From Candidatus Sigynarchaeota archaeon (lineage in GTDB: Archaea > Asgardarchaeota > Lokiarchaeia > Sigynarchaeales > Sigynarchaeaceae): DNA of 32,535 nucleotides. Shown piece by piece: positions 14,822 to 23,445 of the stretch; positions within the stretch are counted from its first letter, which is position 1, and each line of letters begins with the position of its first letter. The translations under genes and the position numbers were made by a program. Below the pieces are notes generated by a model. That model made no database searches and was not told the DNA's origin. It saw only the letters and a program-made list of their open reading frames with translations. The stretch is from assembly GCA_030587525.1 (NCBI GenBank), contig JAUQYW010000355.1, positions 1-32,535 on the forward strand, given 5' to 3'.

Positions 14822-15800
14822 TCACGATTCAAATTCCTCTTCCAAGGGCTTCGACCAATACAGCGCAAACTTCAAGAGTTTCGGCATTCCTAGATGCTTC
14901 GTTACCTTTACCCGCACGAATTTCGCTGTTTGGGGCGGAACCCACGATAAAAATCGATGTCCAACCGCGGACCCTGATTTAAAACTCGTCCATTCCTTCC
15001 CATCGTCGGATTTTTCGATGGCAAATGCCCGGATTCGATGCCCTTCAGCAATATCTTCCTTCAGCTCGACGGTATTGAACTGCAATGGCCGGGGGAATTT
15101 GATTTCAACAATCGTTCCCTCGCCGCTCGTGGCAGCGAGCGATCAAACCGCATTTGGAGGTATTTGCCGAACTCTTCCACTGTTTTCACGTCGAATGCGG
15201 GAATCAAGCCCCGGTTGTCGATCACCATCCCCAGGAGCAGATTCGTGTTGCGTCCTACCGATTCGTAGTACCATTTCATTGCCAACCCAGCGAATGTAAT
15301 GGGGATTGACTCCATAAATGCTGCAAATGGCGGGAAACTAGCCGTGTAAAATCATCCCATTCAGGCGAAGGATAAGTGGGCATGTTTCCCGAGGACTTGT
15401 GGATATGCAGGTACGAGTTCGCTTCGCAAGAATAGTAAAGCCCCGGTTTTATGCCAAATTTATGGCACGACTGGATGAATGCTTTTACAATGTCGCCCTT
15501 GCCCTCTTGAAACGGCGTTTTATCGATGGCATAGTCGTATTCGGGATCGGGAAACAAGGTGAAACCCGTTACATGTTTGGCGGTCAACACTGCATAGGTC
15601 GCTCCCGCCGCTTTCACGGCGCGGAGCCATTGATCGGTATCCAGCTGTTGCGGGTTGAACAAGCGCACATCTGGGGGCGGGTTGAGTTTTCCACTGGAAA
15701 TGTGCATCCATGCCGGATCGAAGACTTCGATGTCAAAATGCAGGAGCACGCCGAATTCCAGGTTTGCCCAATCGATCAACTGGGTGGTGGGTCGATTCAT
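14822..15800 (-). pseudogene. Broken GH29 alpha-L-fucosidase
   Basis: Three minus-strand frames together spell parts of a GH29 alpha-L-fucosidase. Frame one (15800 to about 15340) has the intact N-terminus: FGVLLHFDIEVFDP, LRAVKAAGATYAVLTAKH, GIKPGLYYSCE. Frame two (about 15340 to 15140) resumes at ESVGRNTNLLLGMVIDNRG, a late family motif. Frame three (about 15140 to 14822) gives a beta-sandwich-like C-terminal domain from GEGTIVEIKFPRPLQFNTVE. So there are two frame changes, and at the first junction the middle of the barrel, including the region that holds the nucleophile (WFDG-like motif), is missing. This goes beyond a sequencing slip. It lies 44 bp after the GH2 gene, presumably once in its operon. 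Confidence 0.8.
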
Positions 15801-15844
15801 GATTTTATCTACTTGTTTTTTCTCGATTATTATTTATTGCTTGA

Positions 15845-18829
15845 TTACAAGTTTCCTGACGTGAAATTTGCGTAGATCGACTGCATGTTGGCAAGCACAT
15901 CTGGAGCTTGGAGAACCATGTTAACATCGTACATGCCCATGCCGCAGCACGTGATCCCGTCATTGAACGAGAACCAGGTGCAGCCAGCCATGAAAGGCCG
16001 GCTCATGTATGCTTGCATGCCCTCGATCAAGCATTTCGACTGGTTAGTACCTTCGCCGCGCCAATAGCCCCATTCCAGGTTGATGAGTGGTTTCCCGGGA
16101 TTTGCGTTGGCATAACGATCGGCGACGGCTCCGATTTCTGACAAGAACGCGTAATGCACGCCTTCGAACGTGCCCCCGTAGATGTTAGGGGAGCACACAC
16201 GGAGCTCGCGATATGCCGGGTTCCAATCTTGGCTGGATGCGCACGCAAATAAAAGAATGCGCTCCGGATCGTGCACATCGAGCAGGGATTTTAACCAGCG
16301 GAGGTATTGCAACAGGCTCGATGATGCCCAGGGCTCGTTGCAAGCGCCCCAGAGGAGCACGCTGGGACGGTTCTTCTCCCTGTAGACGGTTTCCATCCAC
16401 ATCTGCCCAAAAATGCCACTGGTACGCCCGAGCAACAAGTTCACGTCATTAGCCCAGGAAATGACGTTTTCTTCATCGACGGTGAGCCCGAGTCGATCCG
16501 TGAACAAGTATAGCACCGGGTCTAGGACAGAAATCCGGAGAAAATTGATGGACGCATTTTTCACAAGGACCAATTCGTCGAAGTAGTCGTCGGGAGTGTA
16601 ATAGAAAGCAATGGGCGGATACCTGCCGAAAATGACCGATGCTCCACCGAGCTTGATATCTGCACCGTTCAGGCGCAGTTCGATGTCTTCCGTCGTGAAG
16701 TTCCGGAATCCAGTTTGAGTGACGAAGTTATCAACGATCACGAAGTTTGATGTGATATTGACCTCGACTGCATAGAGATTCGGGTGTTTCGTGTTCCAAT
16801 ATTGCACGTTGCTTGCAGATACATCGAATTGATGCACGCTGTACGAGATCCCGCTCATTGAAATCGGTACCGTCTGGATCGGGATCAACGGCGAGTTCCG
16901 GACGATGTACTCCCAGGTGTTTTGGGATCGCATTGCGGCAGGTGCTGAAAAATTGAGGGGATAGATCCCGAGGGAGATGCTTCCCGTGAATCCGCTCGCA
17001 TTGATGCATCGTATCACGACATTTACCTTGATATTAGCCGTTCCATTCAGGTGATTCGTCGTCGTGAATGAACCCATCGTGACATCGGCTCGAACAATCG
17101 ATGCGAGGGGGGTTGCTTCGAGGTAAAATGGACGATCCAGTGCACCGGTATAAAGGTAATCCCCGAAGTCAGGAAAGATGCGATATTGATCACGGCTTGG
17201 AACTGCACCGACTTCGAGGCCTGAATCCGTGCGGATTGCAAACAAGTGATTCCCGGGCGAAGCCCAACGGGTAATGTCGAATGCAAAACTGTTCATCGAG
17301 TATTCATGATAGCCTACATAATTCCCATCGATCCAGAGGTCAAGGAATGCGGCACCCCCGCCATTAAACTTGAACAAAGTTGACTTGTTTTCAAAAGTAC
17401 CAGGCAGCATTACATCGCGCCGGAACCAGCAGACGCCGTTATATTTTCCAGGATTATACATTTCATAACCACCGGGCACCGTCGTGGTGGTCCACGTTGA
17501 GTCATCGAACCCTGGCTCGTGCTGCCCTTGCGTGATGGAGGGCATAAAGCGTGCCGTTCGGGGAGCAATTGAACTTGGGTCCGGGGGCCCAACACGTGCA
17601 AATCGCCATGGACCCGTAAGATCAAGGTATTGGCGCGACACGTTGCTTTGCAGTTCAAAACTTGGATATGCCGTATCACCAGAAAAAGGAATCTGCGTGC
17701 CACCCACCGTTTCGAATTTAAACGTTGGGGGCAGGTCGATCGCGACCGGATCCACGACGATTGGCTGGATGAACACGACCCAGTAGACGGGAAATAGCAC
17801 GAGGACAAGCAATCCCAGCTTGACAAGAACCAGATGCGGTTTCTTCAATCGTGGCTTGAAATGACTTATGAGCATCGATATTGCCTTGCCGATCCACGGG
17901 AGCACGGGAATGATGCTCAACCCAATAAATGGAAGTGCAGCATAGATGCCCAGGCCGATCAGGGGGGAGGCATCGGTATCCACCTGGATGACCAGTAATA
18001 CCAGTCCCACGACCTGCCCGATTAATGCAGCCATGTACATTGCACGTATTTGCCGATTTTTTTGCTTTTTCAGAGGTAAATTGAAATTCATGGTTGCCAA
18101 TCCAATGATCCAGCAACAAAGCCACGCATATAACGGTATCGACGACCACGAAAAATAATACGTCATAATGTTGCTATAAGTGTTCCAATATGCCGTCATG
18201 CGGGGGTGATAAAACGCCATCAGCCAGAGGACAGGAAGCACGCAGGCATCGGAAAGGATCGTGATAAAAGATGTATAGTGGTGGTGAAACTTCTTACCTG
18301 TGTATTGCCCAGTTCGAGCAATGAGGGGTTCATGAAGTGCTTGCGTGCTCCCAATGATGGTAAGCACGACGATGACCGCTGTGCCGATGATGATTCCGAA
18401 GAAAATATAATCACCTCGTTCACCTGCCAGCCAAAAAATCCCCCCGAGGTTGAACCGGTCCGTGTACGTGAACACGATATAAAGAATCACGTCCATGAAG
18501 ACGAGGGAAGCCAGGGGGATCGTGTTCAAGACTGGGTTTTGCAAGATAGTCAACCGAAAACACGATGCGAACAGATACACGATGCAAAATAGGGCGATGC
18601 CGCCCAATGTTACGAGCAAAATCATGATGAATGGAACGGATTGCACGTGAAATATTTGAGCGGCGATGTTATCAACGAAACTCCAGTATGATTGATTGAT
18701 AAAGATAATATAATAAAACAGCGCGATGAAAGCGATGCAAAATAAGGAGGGGATGACCTCGATCTTGATCCTCCCGAATTGATGGTACTTGAATGGTTTT
18801 AGTGGAGTTGATTCGTCCGACACGTTCAT
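15845..18829 (-). CDS. Membrane-anchored GH2-family glycoside hydrolase
   Basis: 994 residues from ATG 18829, directly behind a strong GAGGAG site. Residues 1-365 hold about nine or ten membrane helices. Then follow a GH2 sugar-binding jelly roll (about 400-560: FDDSTWTTTTVPGGYE, NGVCWFRRD, LDLWIDGNYVGYHEY), an immunoglobulin-like sandwich, and the catalytic barrel with acid/base Glu832 in LLWGACNEPW and nucleophile Glu919 in PLINLEWGYW. GH2 enzymes cleave beta-galactosides, beta-mannosides or beta-glucuronides; the substrate cannot be named here. Multiple N-x-S/T sites support an extracellular catalytic part. The polytopic membrane half is unusual, since GH2 enzymes are normally soluble or secreted. 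It is divergent from the lectin-like gene by only 24 bp. Confidence 0.85.
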   Translation of the reverse strand: MNVSDESTPLKPFKYHQFGRIKIEVIPSLFCIAFIALFYYIIFINQSYWSFVDNIAAQIFHVQSVPFIMILLVTLGGIALFCIVYLFASCFRLTILQNPVLNTIPLASLVFMDVILYIVFTYTDRFNLGGIFWLAGERGDYIFFGIIIGTAVIVVLTIIGSTQALHEPLIARTGQYTGKKFHHHYTSFITILSDACVLPVLWLMAFYHPRMTAYWNTYSNIMTYYFSWSSIPLYAWLCCWIIGLATMNFNLPLKKQKNRQIRAMYMAALIGQVVGLVLLVIQVDTDASPLIGLGIYAALPFIGLSIIPVLPWIGKAISMLISHFKPRLKKPHLVLVKLGLLVLVLFPVYWVVFIQPIVVDPVAIDLPPTFKFETVGGTQIPFSGDTAYPSFELQSNVSRQYLDLTGPWRFARVGPPDPSSIAPRTARFMPSITQGQHEPGFDDSTWTTTTVPGGYEMYNPGKYNGVCWFRRDVMLPGTFENKSTLFKFNGGGAAFLDLWIDGNYVGYHEYSMNSFAFDITRWASPGNHLFAIRTDSGLEVGAVPSRDQYRIFPDFGDYLYTGALDRPFYLEATPLASIVRADVTMGSFTTTNHLNGTANIKVNVVIRCINASGFTGSISLGIYPLNFSAPAAMRSQNTWEYIVRNSPLIPIQTVPISMSGISYSVHQFDVSASNVQYWNTKHPNLYAVEVNITSNFVIVDNFVTQTGFRNFTTEDIELRLNGADIKLGGASVIFGRYPPIAFYYTPDDYFDELVLVKNASINFLRISVLDPVLYLFTDRLGLTVDEENVISWANDVNLLLGRTSGIFGQMWMETVYREKNRPSVLLWGACNEPWASSSLLQYLRWLKSLLDVHDPERILLFACASSQDWNPAYRELRVCSPNIYGGTFEGVHYAFLSEIGAVADRYANANPGKPLINLEWGYWRGEGTNQSKCLIEGMQAYMSRPFMAGCTWFSFNDGITCCGMGMYDVNMVLQAPDVLANMQSIYANFTSGNL

Positions 18830-18853
18830 ATCTCCTCAAGTGAACCTTCACAT

Positions 18854-19693
18854 ATGAACATATTAAGGATTCCGCACCTAAAACACATCTTTTTACTATG
18901 TTTGCTTCTTATTCATGCCGAAATCCTGCTTGTCGCATCGTGCGTGAATGCGGCAAGTCCATCGTCACCATTAATCACGATCGATGACTTTTCAGGAGAT
19001 AGTGGGTTGTGGACATATAGGGGTGTCGCCATACGGAGCGACGGCGGAGTGATCCTTCTCGATAACAACACGAACGAGTATAGCCAACTCTGGTTCAATC
19101 GCGATCTCGGTTCGCCTTTCAAGGTGGAATTTGATGCCTCGGGTGTGGGATTTGGCGACACCGCGATCATGATGTTTTATAAAAATCGGAATTTCAATCC
19201 CAGCAGCAGTAACGGGTTCCAAGCCGGCTCCGGACCAGCGCCCGGTTATGGCATCGAGTTCGACTACTACGCGTATAGCGGGGACCCGGGATCGTGGGGA
19301 ACGAGCCACGTGGGGTTGCTCGAGGATCACACGACTAACCATGTTGCTTATAACATGAGCAGTGCTACATCCTTCCCATTATTTCTTGGATGGGTGAAGG
19401 TTGTGGTTGCTATAAATGAAACTCATGTGTCGGTCGATATCAACGGCACTCGCTGGCTAGACGTAAATCACACATTTTCCATGAGCAACAGGGCATTTGG
19501 TTTCTGCGGTGGTTGCAACTGGAACACGATGCTCTTCAAGATCGATAACATGAAGATCACGGAGTACGGCGATACCCCGGCACAACCGTTTCCATATCAA
19601 TCCCTGGTTTATTTGTTGCTGGTTGCTGGTGCTGTTGTTATTGGCACCCGGGTAACGCTCTCAATCATACGCGGGAAGAAAAAATCGAAATGA
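18854..19693 (+). CDS. Secreted lectin-like protein with C-terminal anchor
   Basis: 279 residues. Signal peptide at 1-33 (basic start, hydrophobic LLCLLLIHAEILLVASC, cleavage near VNA-AS). Residues 40-237 look like a concanavalin/laminin-G-type jelly roll: DDFSGDSGLWTY, VEFDASGVGFGDTAIMMFY, GYGIEFDYYAYSGDPG, HVGLLEDH, WVKVVVAINETHVSVDING and FGFCGGC. These alternate strands as in L-type lectins and galactan- or glucan-binding modules. A membrane helix (about 248-268) and the basic tail RGKKKSK anchor it to the cell surface. With the divergent GH2 gene it probably captures the polysaccharide the enzyme cleaves; that is inference. Its start lies 24 bp from the GH2 start, so the two promoters must overlap the genes. 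Confidence 0.75.
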   Translation: MNILRIPHLKHIFLLCLLLIHAEILLVASCVNAASPSSPLITIDDFSGDSGLWTYRGVAIRSDGGVILLDNNTNEYSQLWFNRDLGSPFKVEFDASGVGFGDTAIMMFYKNRNFNPSSSNGFQAGSGPAPGYGIEFDYYAYSGDPGSWGTSHVGLLEDHTTNHVAYNMSSATSFPLFLGWVKVVVAINETHVSVDINGTRWLDVNHTFSMSNRAFGFCGGCNWNTMLFKIDNMKITEYGDTPAQPFPYQSLVYLLLVAGAVVIGTRVTLSIIRGKKKSK

Positions 19694-19750
19694 AACCAGC
19701 CTAATCCCAGTGGATAACCAGATTGTCGCAACTTTTAGAAACGAGACTCT

Positions 19751-20125
19751 TCAATTTTCCATGAATGCCAAATTTTTCCTATGTATCCAAACATATCGCA
19801 GCAAGGCGAAGTATATCACACCCGATCCGGCCAAGATGAAGCCAAGAACGATCATTGCCATAAAGAGCTCGTATTCCGGCGGCTCGCACTCGCAAACCGT
19901 TATGATAAACCCTTCAATATCCTCCTCCTCATGGCAGTTAAAACACTCGTAATACGGCCGCAATCGCGCCTCGTTGGGAAGGCCGATCGAGACGAGCACG
20001 ATGCCAAGACCGAGCACGGCGAGCGATACGCTGATCTTGCGCCGGTACGTGCCCCAAAATGGCCCTTCTGCCTGTTCGTTTTCCAACGTGTTCAACCCAT
20101 GCGCGCTTGATGGAAAGTATTGCAT
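19751..20125 (-). CDS. Two-helix membrane protein with Cys-rich loop
   Basis: 124 residues from ATG 20125. Helices at about 31-50 and 87-110 flank a loop with C61-x2-C64 and C78-x-C80 and a cluster of acidic residues (HEEEDIEG), which could bind metal or form disulfides outside the cell. The C-terminal tail is basic. The frame stays open upstream to ATG 20215, whose A is the last base of the apgM stop (TGATG); that start would give 154 residues and translational coupling. I prefer 20125 because the extra 30 residues cross a T-rich, terminator-like tract. Family not recognised. Confidence 0.6.
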   Translation of the reverse strand: MQYFPSSAHGLNTLENEQAEGPFWGTYRRKISVSLAVLGLGIVLVSIGLPNEARLRPYYECFNCHEEEDIEGFIITVCECEPPEYELFMAMIVLGFILAGSGVIYFALLRYVWIHRKNLAFMEN

Positions 20126-20180
20126 CTCCCACGTATATTGTTTTCCCAGGGCACCGAGAACGGTTTCCAATGCATTATTG

Positions 20181-20197
20181 AAAAAAGGAAAAAATCG
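20181..20197 (-). terminator. T-rich terminator after apgM
   Basis: On the minus strand CGATTTTTTCCTTTTTT lies about 20 bp behind the apgM stop, a typical archaeal termination tract. It lies inside the alternative longer reading of the next gene. Confidence 0.4.
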
Positions 20198-20214
20198 ACA
20201 ACTGCAAAATTGCA

Positions 20215-21492
20215 TCACGCGCCGAACGTTTTCAGCCGCAGCGTGAGCATGAGGATCAGGTTCATCAAATACACGGATCGAAAGTTGCCAAGCGACCCTT
20301 TTGCGCACGCCTTCTCGTTGAACCCGGGCACCAGGTCTCCGTCGTGGCCGGTGAATGGCCCGCAGGCAAGGACCGGGACCGGATGCCCCGAATGATCCTT
20401 GATCTTTGCGGGGGTGGCGTGGTCCGCGGTGATCACGATGGTATCGTTGGCGTCCATCACGTCGAGGATCTTTTTCAGGTTTTTATCGATTTCCTCGATG
20501 ATGTGAACCTTTCCTTGCACGTCACCGTCCTCGCCCGCGACGTCGGGATCCTTCACGTGCAGTATGGTTATGTCGTGATCCTTGAAGATTTCGGCCGCCT
20601 TTGCGAATTTTTTCGGGATAGTCTCGTCTTCTGGCACCACGGTTTCAATGCCCAGGAACCGGGCTAGGCCCATGTACAGCGGGAAGCCAGAAACAAATGC
20701 GGGACTCGAAAACTCGTATCGCTTGGTAAAAGGCGTGGGATACTTGATCATCCCGGCGCCACGGCTTAACAAGTGGTTCGCGGGAGCCATACCTTTCAGG
20801 ACGCGTTCCTTGTTGAACGGGTGCTCCATTAGCATCTTGTGCGACTCCCTCGTGAACCAGTTCATAAAGTCCGCTGTCTTCCGGGAGAGGAGATCGTCCT
20901 TCATGGCCTGGATGACATGGACCTTTTCAAAGCCTCGTGGATCCGCGCGGGGATCCGAGCCGTCGATCCAGGACGACGCGTTCTTGATAGTGATGACGCC
21001 ACGGTATCCCTTGGTCGCGTGCAACTTCCAGGACAACCCGTCCCACTCGTGCTTCATGTTATCGTTGAGGTACTTGAATAACATGGCCGCATCCTCGGTC
21101 TCGATCCTGCCGGCCCTACGGTCGAGCACGATCAACGTCCCTGGGTCCACGGTAGCAAAGTTCAAGCGGATGATCACGTCCCCTTCGTCCGTTGGAACGC
21201 CCTCGCCGAGCGCTTCCAAAGGTCCCCGCCCGACGTAGTTCTCGAGCGGGTTATAGCCGAGCAACGCGAGGTGTGCTGGGCCGGATCCCAGCGGAGTCCA
21301 TGGCACGTATGGCCAGACCATCCCATTCTGGCCGCGCTTGGCGAGAGCGTCGAGATTGGGCTTATGAGCGAACTCGAGCGGGGTCTTGTTGCCCAAGCTT
21401 TCGACGGGAACATCCGCTAGTCCATCGAGGATGACGAGCATGATATTGTATTTGCTGGGTCTTGGAAACACTATCGTCCCGAACATGTCCAT
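20215..21492 (-). CDS. apgM: Archaeal cofactor-independent phosphoglycerate mutase
   Basis: 425 residues, full length. It interconverts 3- and 2-phosphoglycerate in glycolysis/gluconeogenesis with a phosphoserine intermediate and two metal ions. Visible: metal-binding LVILDGLAD (Asp23), the nucleophile segment GSGPAHLALLGY (Ser70), LNFATVD, HVKDPDVAGEDGD, ITADHATP and KDHSGHPVPVL, in the order expected of the alkaline-phosphatase-like core. ATG 21492 has GAGAGG about ten bases upstream and a TATA box at 21536-21545. The gene overlaps by one base the alternative start of the downstream membrane-protein gene. Confidence 0.93.
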   Translation of the reverse strand: MDMFGTIVFPRPSKYNIMLVILDGLADVPVESLGNKTPLEFAHKPNLDALAKRGQNGMVWPYVPWTPLGSGPAHLALLGYNPLENYVGRGPLEALGEGVPTDEGDVIIRLNFATVDPGTLIVLDRRAGRIETEDAAMLFKYLNDNMKHEWDGLSWKLHATKGYRGVITIKNASSWIDGSDPRADPRGFEKVHVIQAMKDDLLSRKTADFMNWFTRESHKMLMEHPFNKERVLKGMAPANHLLSRGAGMIKYPTPFTKRYEFSSPAFVSGFPLYMGLARFLGIETVVPEDETIPKKFAKAAEIFKDHDITILHVKDPDVAGEDGDVQGKVHIIEEIDKNLKKILDVMDANDTIVITADHATPAKIKDHSGHPVPVLACGPFTGHDGDLVPGFNEKACAKGSLGNFRSVYLMNLILMLTLRLKTFGA

Positions 21493-21535
21493 AATTTTAA
21501 CCTCTCGTGATTATCAAATGGATATCCGCACATTT

Positions 21536-21545
21536 CTATATAAAA
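21536..21545 (-). promoter_or_regulatory. TATA box of apgM
   Basis: TTTTATATAG on the minus strand, 44-53 bp before the apgM start, predicting a leader of about 20 nt that still includes the GAGAGG ribosome-binding site. Confidence 0.6.
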
Positions 21546-21684
21546 TGTTCGCCATTTGGTACGATCCACTTGACCAACACTAAGCCGGAGGGCTCCAGTA
21601 GCATGGACCTAAGACACGCGGGGCGATACAACGGATAAAACTCGCCATCCACAACGGATCCGCTCGATGCCGCACTGCGCCGCA

Positions 21685-21963
21685 TCATGGTTGTTTCGAT
21701 GGCATTTCTTTCTCCACGAACTCGACGAATTTCTCCAGTTTCACTAAAGCACTTTGATCTTCCTCGAATTTGGAACACCATCCTTGGCGGCAGATACTCA
21801 GCTCGCGAGCGTCCCCGGTGTGCTTCAGATGATCGTAATGGTGGATTTTGCAGGTCCCCCAATCAGAGCTAAGCATGGTGAATCGGCCGTGCCGGCACCA
21901 CCAGCAAGCTTGGCGAATCATGTATCCGATGTCCAACAGCACTTTTCTTTTGTTCTCGTCCAT
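21685..21963 (-). CDS. Small Cys-rich protein of unknown function
   Basis: 92 residues from ATG 21963, with AAGG repeated just upstream. Five cysteines and several histidines are spaced like a metal site: C20-x2-C23, C38, C58, C63, with HHYDHLKHTG between them. The segment CWWCRHG...WGTC...H...H...KHTG...C has the look of a conserved metal- or Fe-S-binding family, but I cannot name it. The C-terminal third is a charged helix (ALVKLEKFVEFVEKEM). It lies between the 22099 gene (135-bp gap) and apgM on the same strand. Confidence 0.6.
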   Translation of the reverse strand: MDENKRKVLLDIGYMIRQACWWCRHGRFTMLSSDWGTCKIHHYDHLKHTGDARELSICRQGWCSKFEEDQSALVKLEKFVEFVEKEMPSKQP

Positions 21964-22098
21964 TGCCTTGTCGCCTTAATTCTCGTTTTAGGAAGTTCAT
22001 TTTAGTCTTGCGGGTGCGTCCGATGAACGGATGCATTGACCGCAAGATGAAGATGATGCAGATTAATATCCTAAATAGAGGGATTAAAAAAAAGTCGT

Positions 22099-22854
22099 TT
22101 AATCAATCCAACGGACACCAGCAGCACCGATCCAAGACCGTTGTTCCTCGCGATTCGCGACCACGCGAAACCAGCTATGGAGTTCAACGGGTCTGTGATC
22201 CGGATGGCGAATGCTCCCCCGCACGAATGTACCCAGCCTTGTGGTGACCAGTTCCTCAGCCAGGTGAGCACGGGGTCCTGTCCTGTTCCCGATCCCGCAA
22301 TGCCGGGTAATCATGGCCTTTTCCGTCGCTATTGATTCCTCCTCGACTGGCGTCGCCGGGATGAAAAACCACTCGCCTTGGCGCTTGATCCGGCTGGTGG
22401 TGGATTCACGCTGGTGAACCAGCCCGGGTTTCAGTGCCCGGTGCGCCTCTTTAACTGTGTTCGCGGGCTTGTTTCCCTTCGGGAGCTGGGCAATGAAGAG
22501 ATGCGTCTGATCCTTTCCCACGAGCAGGGTTCGAGCCGCAGCCGGAGTCCGCCTCGTCTTACCTACATATTTTTTTTGATCGGGATCCCAGACGGTTTCG
22601 GTGAATGTTCGCTCCGGTTCACGGACGAACATGACAACCTGGTGGAGGTTTGTATCGACATCGATCACGTGAACATCGAACGTGCCATCACCGGGGCAAA
22701 TGCGGAAGAATTCGCGCTGCTGGCGGCCCTTGTGGCCGATGTCCATCGCGAAGATGGCCGGACCGCTTAACCTGCCATTGCCGACGGGAATGCCACCCGG
22801 TATGATCGAGGTTTCCAATCCTGCCCAGTCGAACCATTTCTTCAGATCTTGCAT
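22099..22854 (-). CDS. Conserved protein of unknown function
   Basis: 251 residues from ATG 22854, with AAGGTG eight bases upstream and a TATA box at 22905-22915. No membrane helix or signal. Short motifs such as REFFRICPGDGTFDVHV, FIAQLPKG, ALKPGLVHQRE and the C-terminal GSIRHPDHRPVELHSWFRV resemble a family I recall from bacterial genomes without known function; this memory is not a database result. The Arg/His-rich C-terminus differs from the Lys/Glu-rich neighbours, which may mean transfer from bacteria. It is not obviously linked in function to apgM or the Cys-rich gene downstream. Confidence 0.6.
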   Translation of the reverse strand: MQDLKKWFDWAGLETSIIPGGIPVGNGRLSGPAIFAMDIGHKGRQQREFFRICPGDGTFDVHVIDVDTNLHQVVMFVREPERTFTETVWDPDQKKYVGKTRRTPAAARTLLVGKDQTHLFIAQLPKGNKPANTVKEAHRALKPGLVHQRESTTSRIKRQGEWFFIPATPVEEESIATEKAMITRHCGIGNRTGPRAHLAEELVTTRLGTFVRGSIRHPDHRPVELHSWFRVVANREEQRSWIGAAGVRWID

Positions 22855-22904
22855 GATTATGCACCTTTTTGTTTTGTTGTTTCTAGGATAATTGATTTAA
22901 TGAA

Positions 22905-22915
22905 ACTATTTAAGG
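22905..22915 (-). promoter_or_regulatory. TATA box of the 22099-22854 gene
   Basis: CCTTAAATAGT on the minus strand, 51-61 bp before the ATG; expected leader about 25 nt. Confidence 0.5.
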
Positions 22916-22932
22916 ATTCTCTTTTTGGCTCA

Positions 22933-23287
22933 TTAATCAGTACTATTTTTGGAGATTTCATTGCCTAAGTAAAACTGAAGCACGATATCTTCTAGCTCGC
23001 TCCTCTCTTGGTAGGTGATCACCTCCTCGATGGTCTACTCTTGGAAGAAAGAAGGGAACAACCTGTAATTCCAAAAAGCCCTGGCTTGGAATCCTCTATA
23101 CTTCAATTGTCACATCGGACGCTTGCTGCTGCTTCTGATGCCTCCAGATCCCGTAGCTTTGCTCGCTACGCCGATCGCTAGCAGCACGTCGAAGCCTTGA
23201 TATCAGAAAGAGGGAGATCGTACCGCCCGACCATGGCGCTAGCCGGTGCAGGTTTCAACATAGTTTCGTTCATGTTCCATCGATCTC
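22933..23287 (-). pseudogene. Probable decayed gene, family unknown
   Basis: One minus-strand frame reads like protein over about 110 codons but is cut by four internal stops. In order: MEHERNYVETCTG, then YQGFDVLLAIGVASKATGSG, then QLKYRGFQARAFWNYRLF, then TIEEVITYQERSELEDIVLQ and a final stop at 22933. The last piece, free of stops and rich in Glu, Leu and Tyr, looks like a real C-terminus. A TATA-like AAAATATATAG lies upstream on the minus strand near 23340. No family is recognised and no intact copy is in the window. The rest of 22855-23445 shows no gene. Confidence 0.3.
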
Positions 23288-23414
23288 GTGTTCTGTTTTT
23301 TTGGAGATGTTGCATCTGCGATCATCTGGGTCGCCCCAGCTATATATTTTCTGCGAGGATCCCACGTGCATCCCATCCTTAAAGGCGTCGTGGCGATTTT
23401 TTCCAAGGGCGAAT

Positions 23415-23422
23415 CTTATATG
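23415..23422 (+). promoter_or_regulatory. TATA box of the 23446 gene
   Basis: CTTATATG centred 27 bp before ATG 23446, the spacing of a nearly leaderless transcript, although GGAG also lies seven bases before the ATG. Confidence 0.5.
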
Positions 23423-23445
23423 CCCCCGGCTATACTGGAGAAGCA

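Noticed and set aside
23011..23027. GATCACCTCCT, identical to the 3' end of 16S rRNA
   Set aside because: The preceding bases do not match 16S rRNA, and it lies in the decayed gene; the match is only 11 bases and likely chance.
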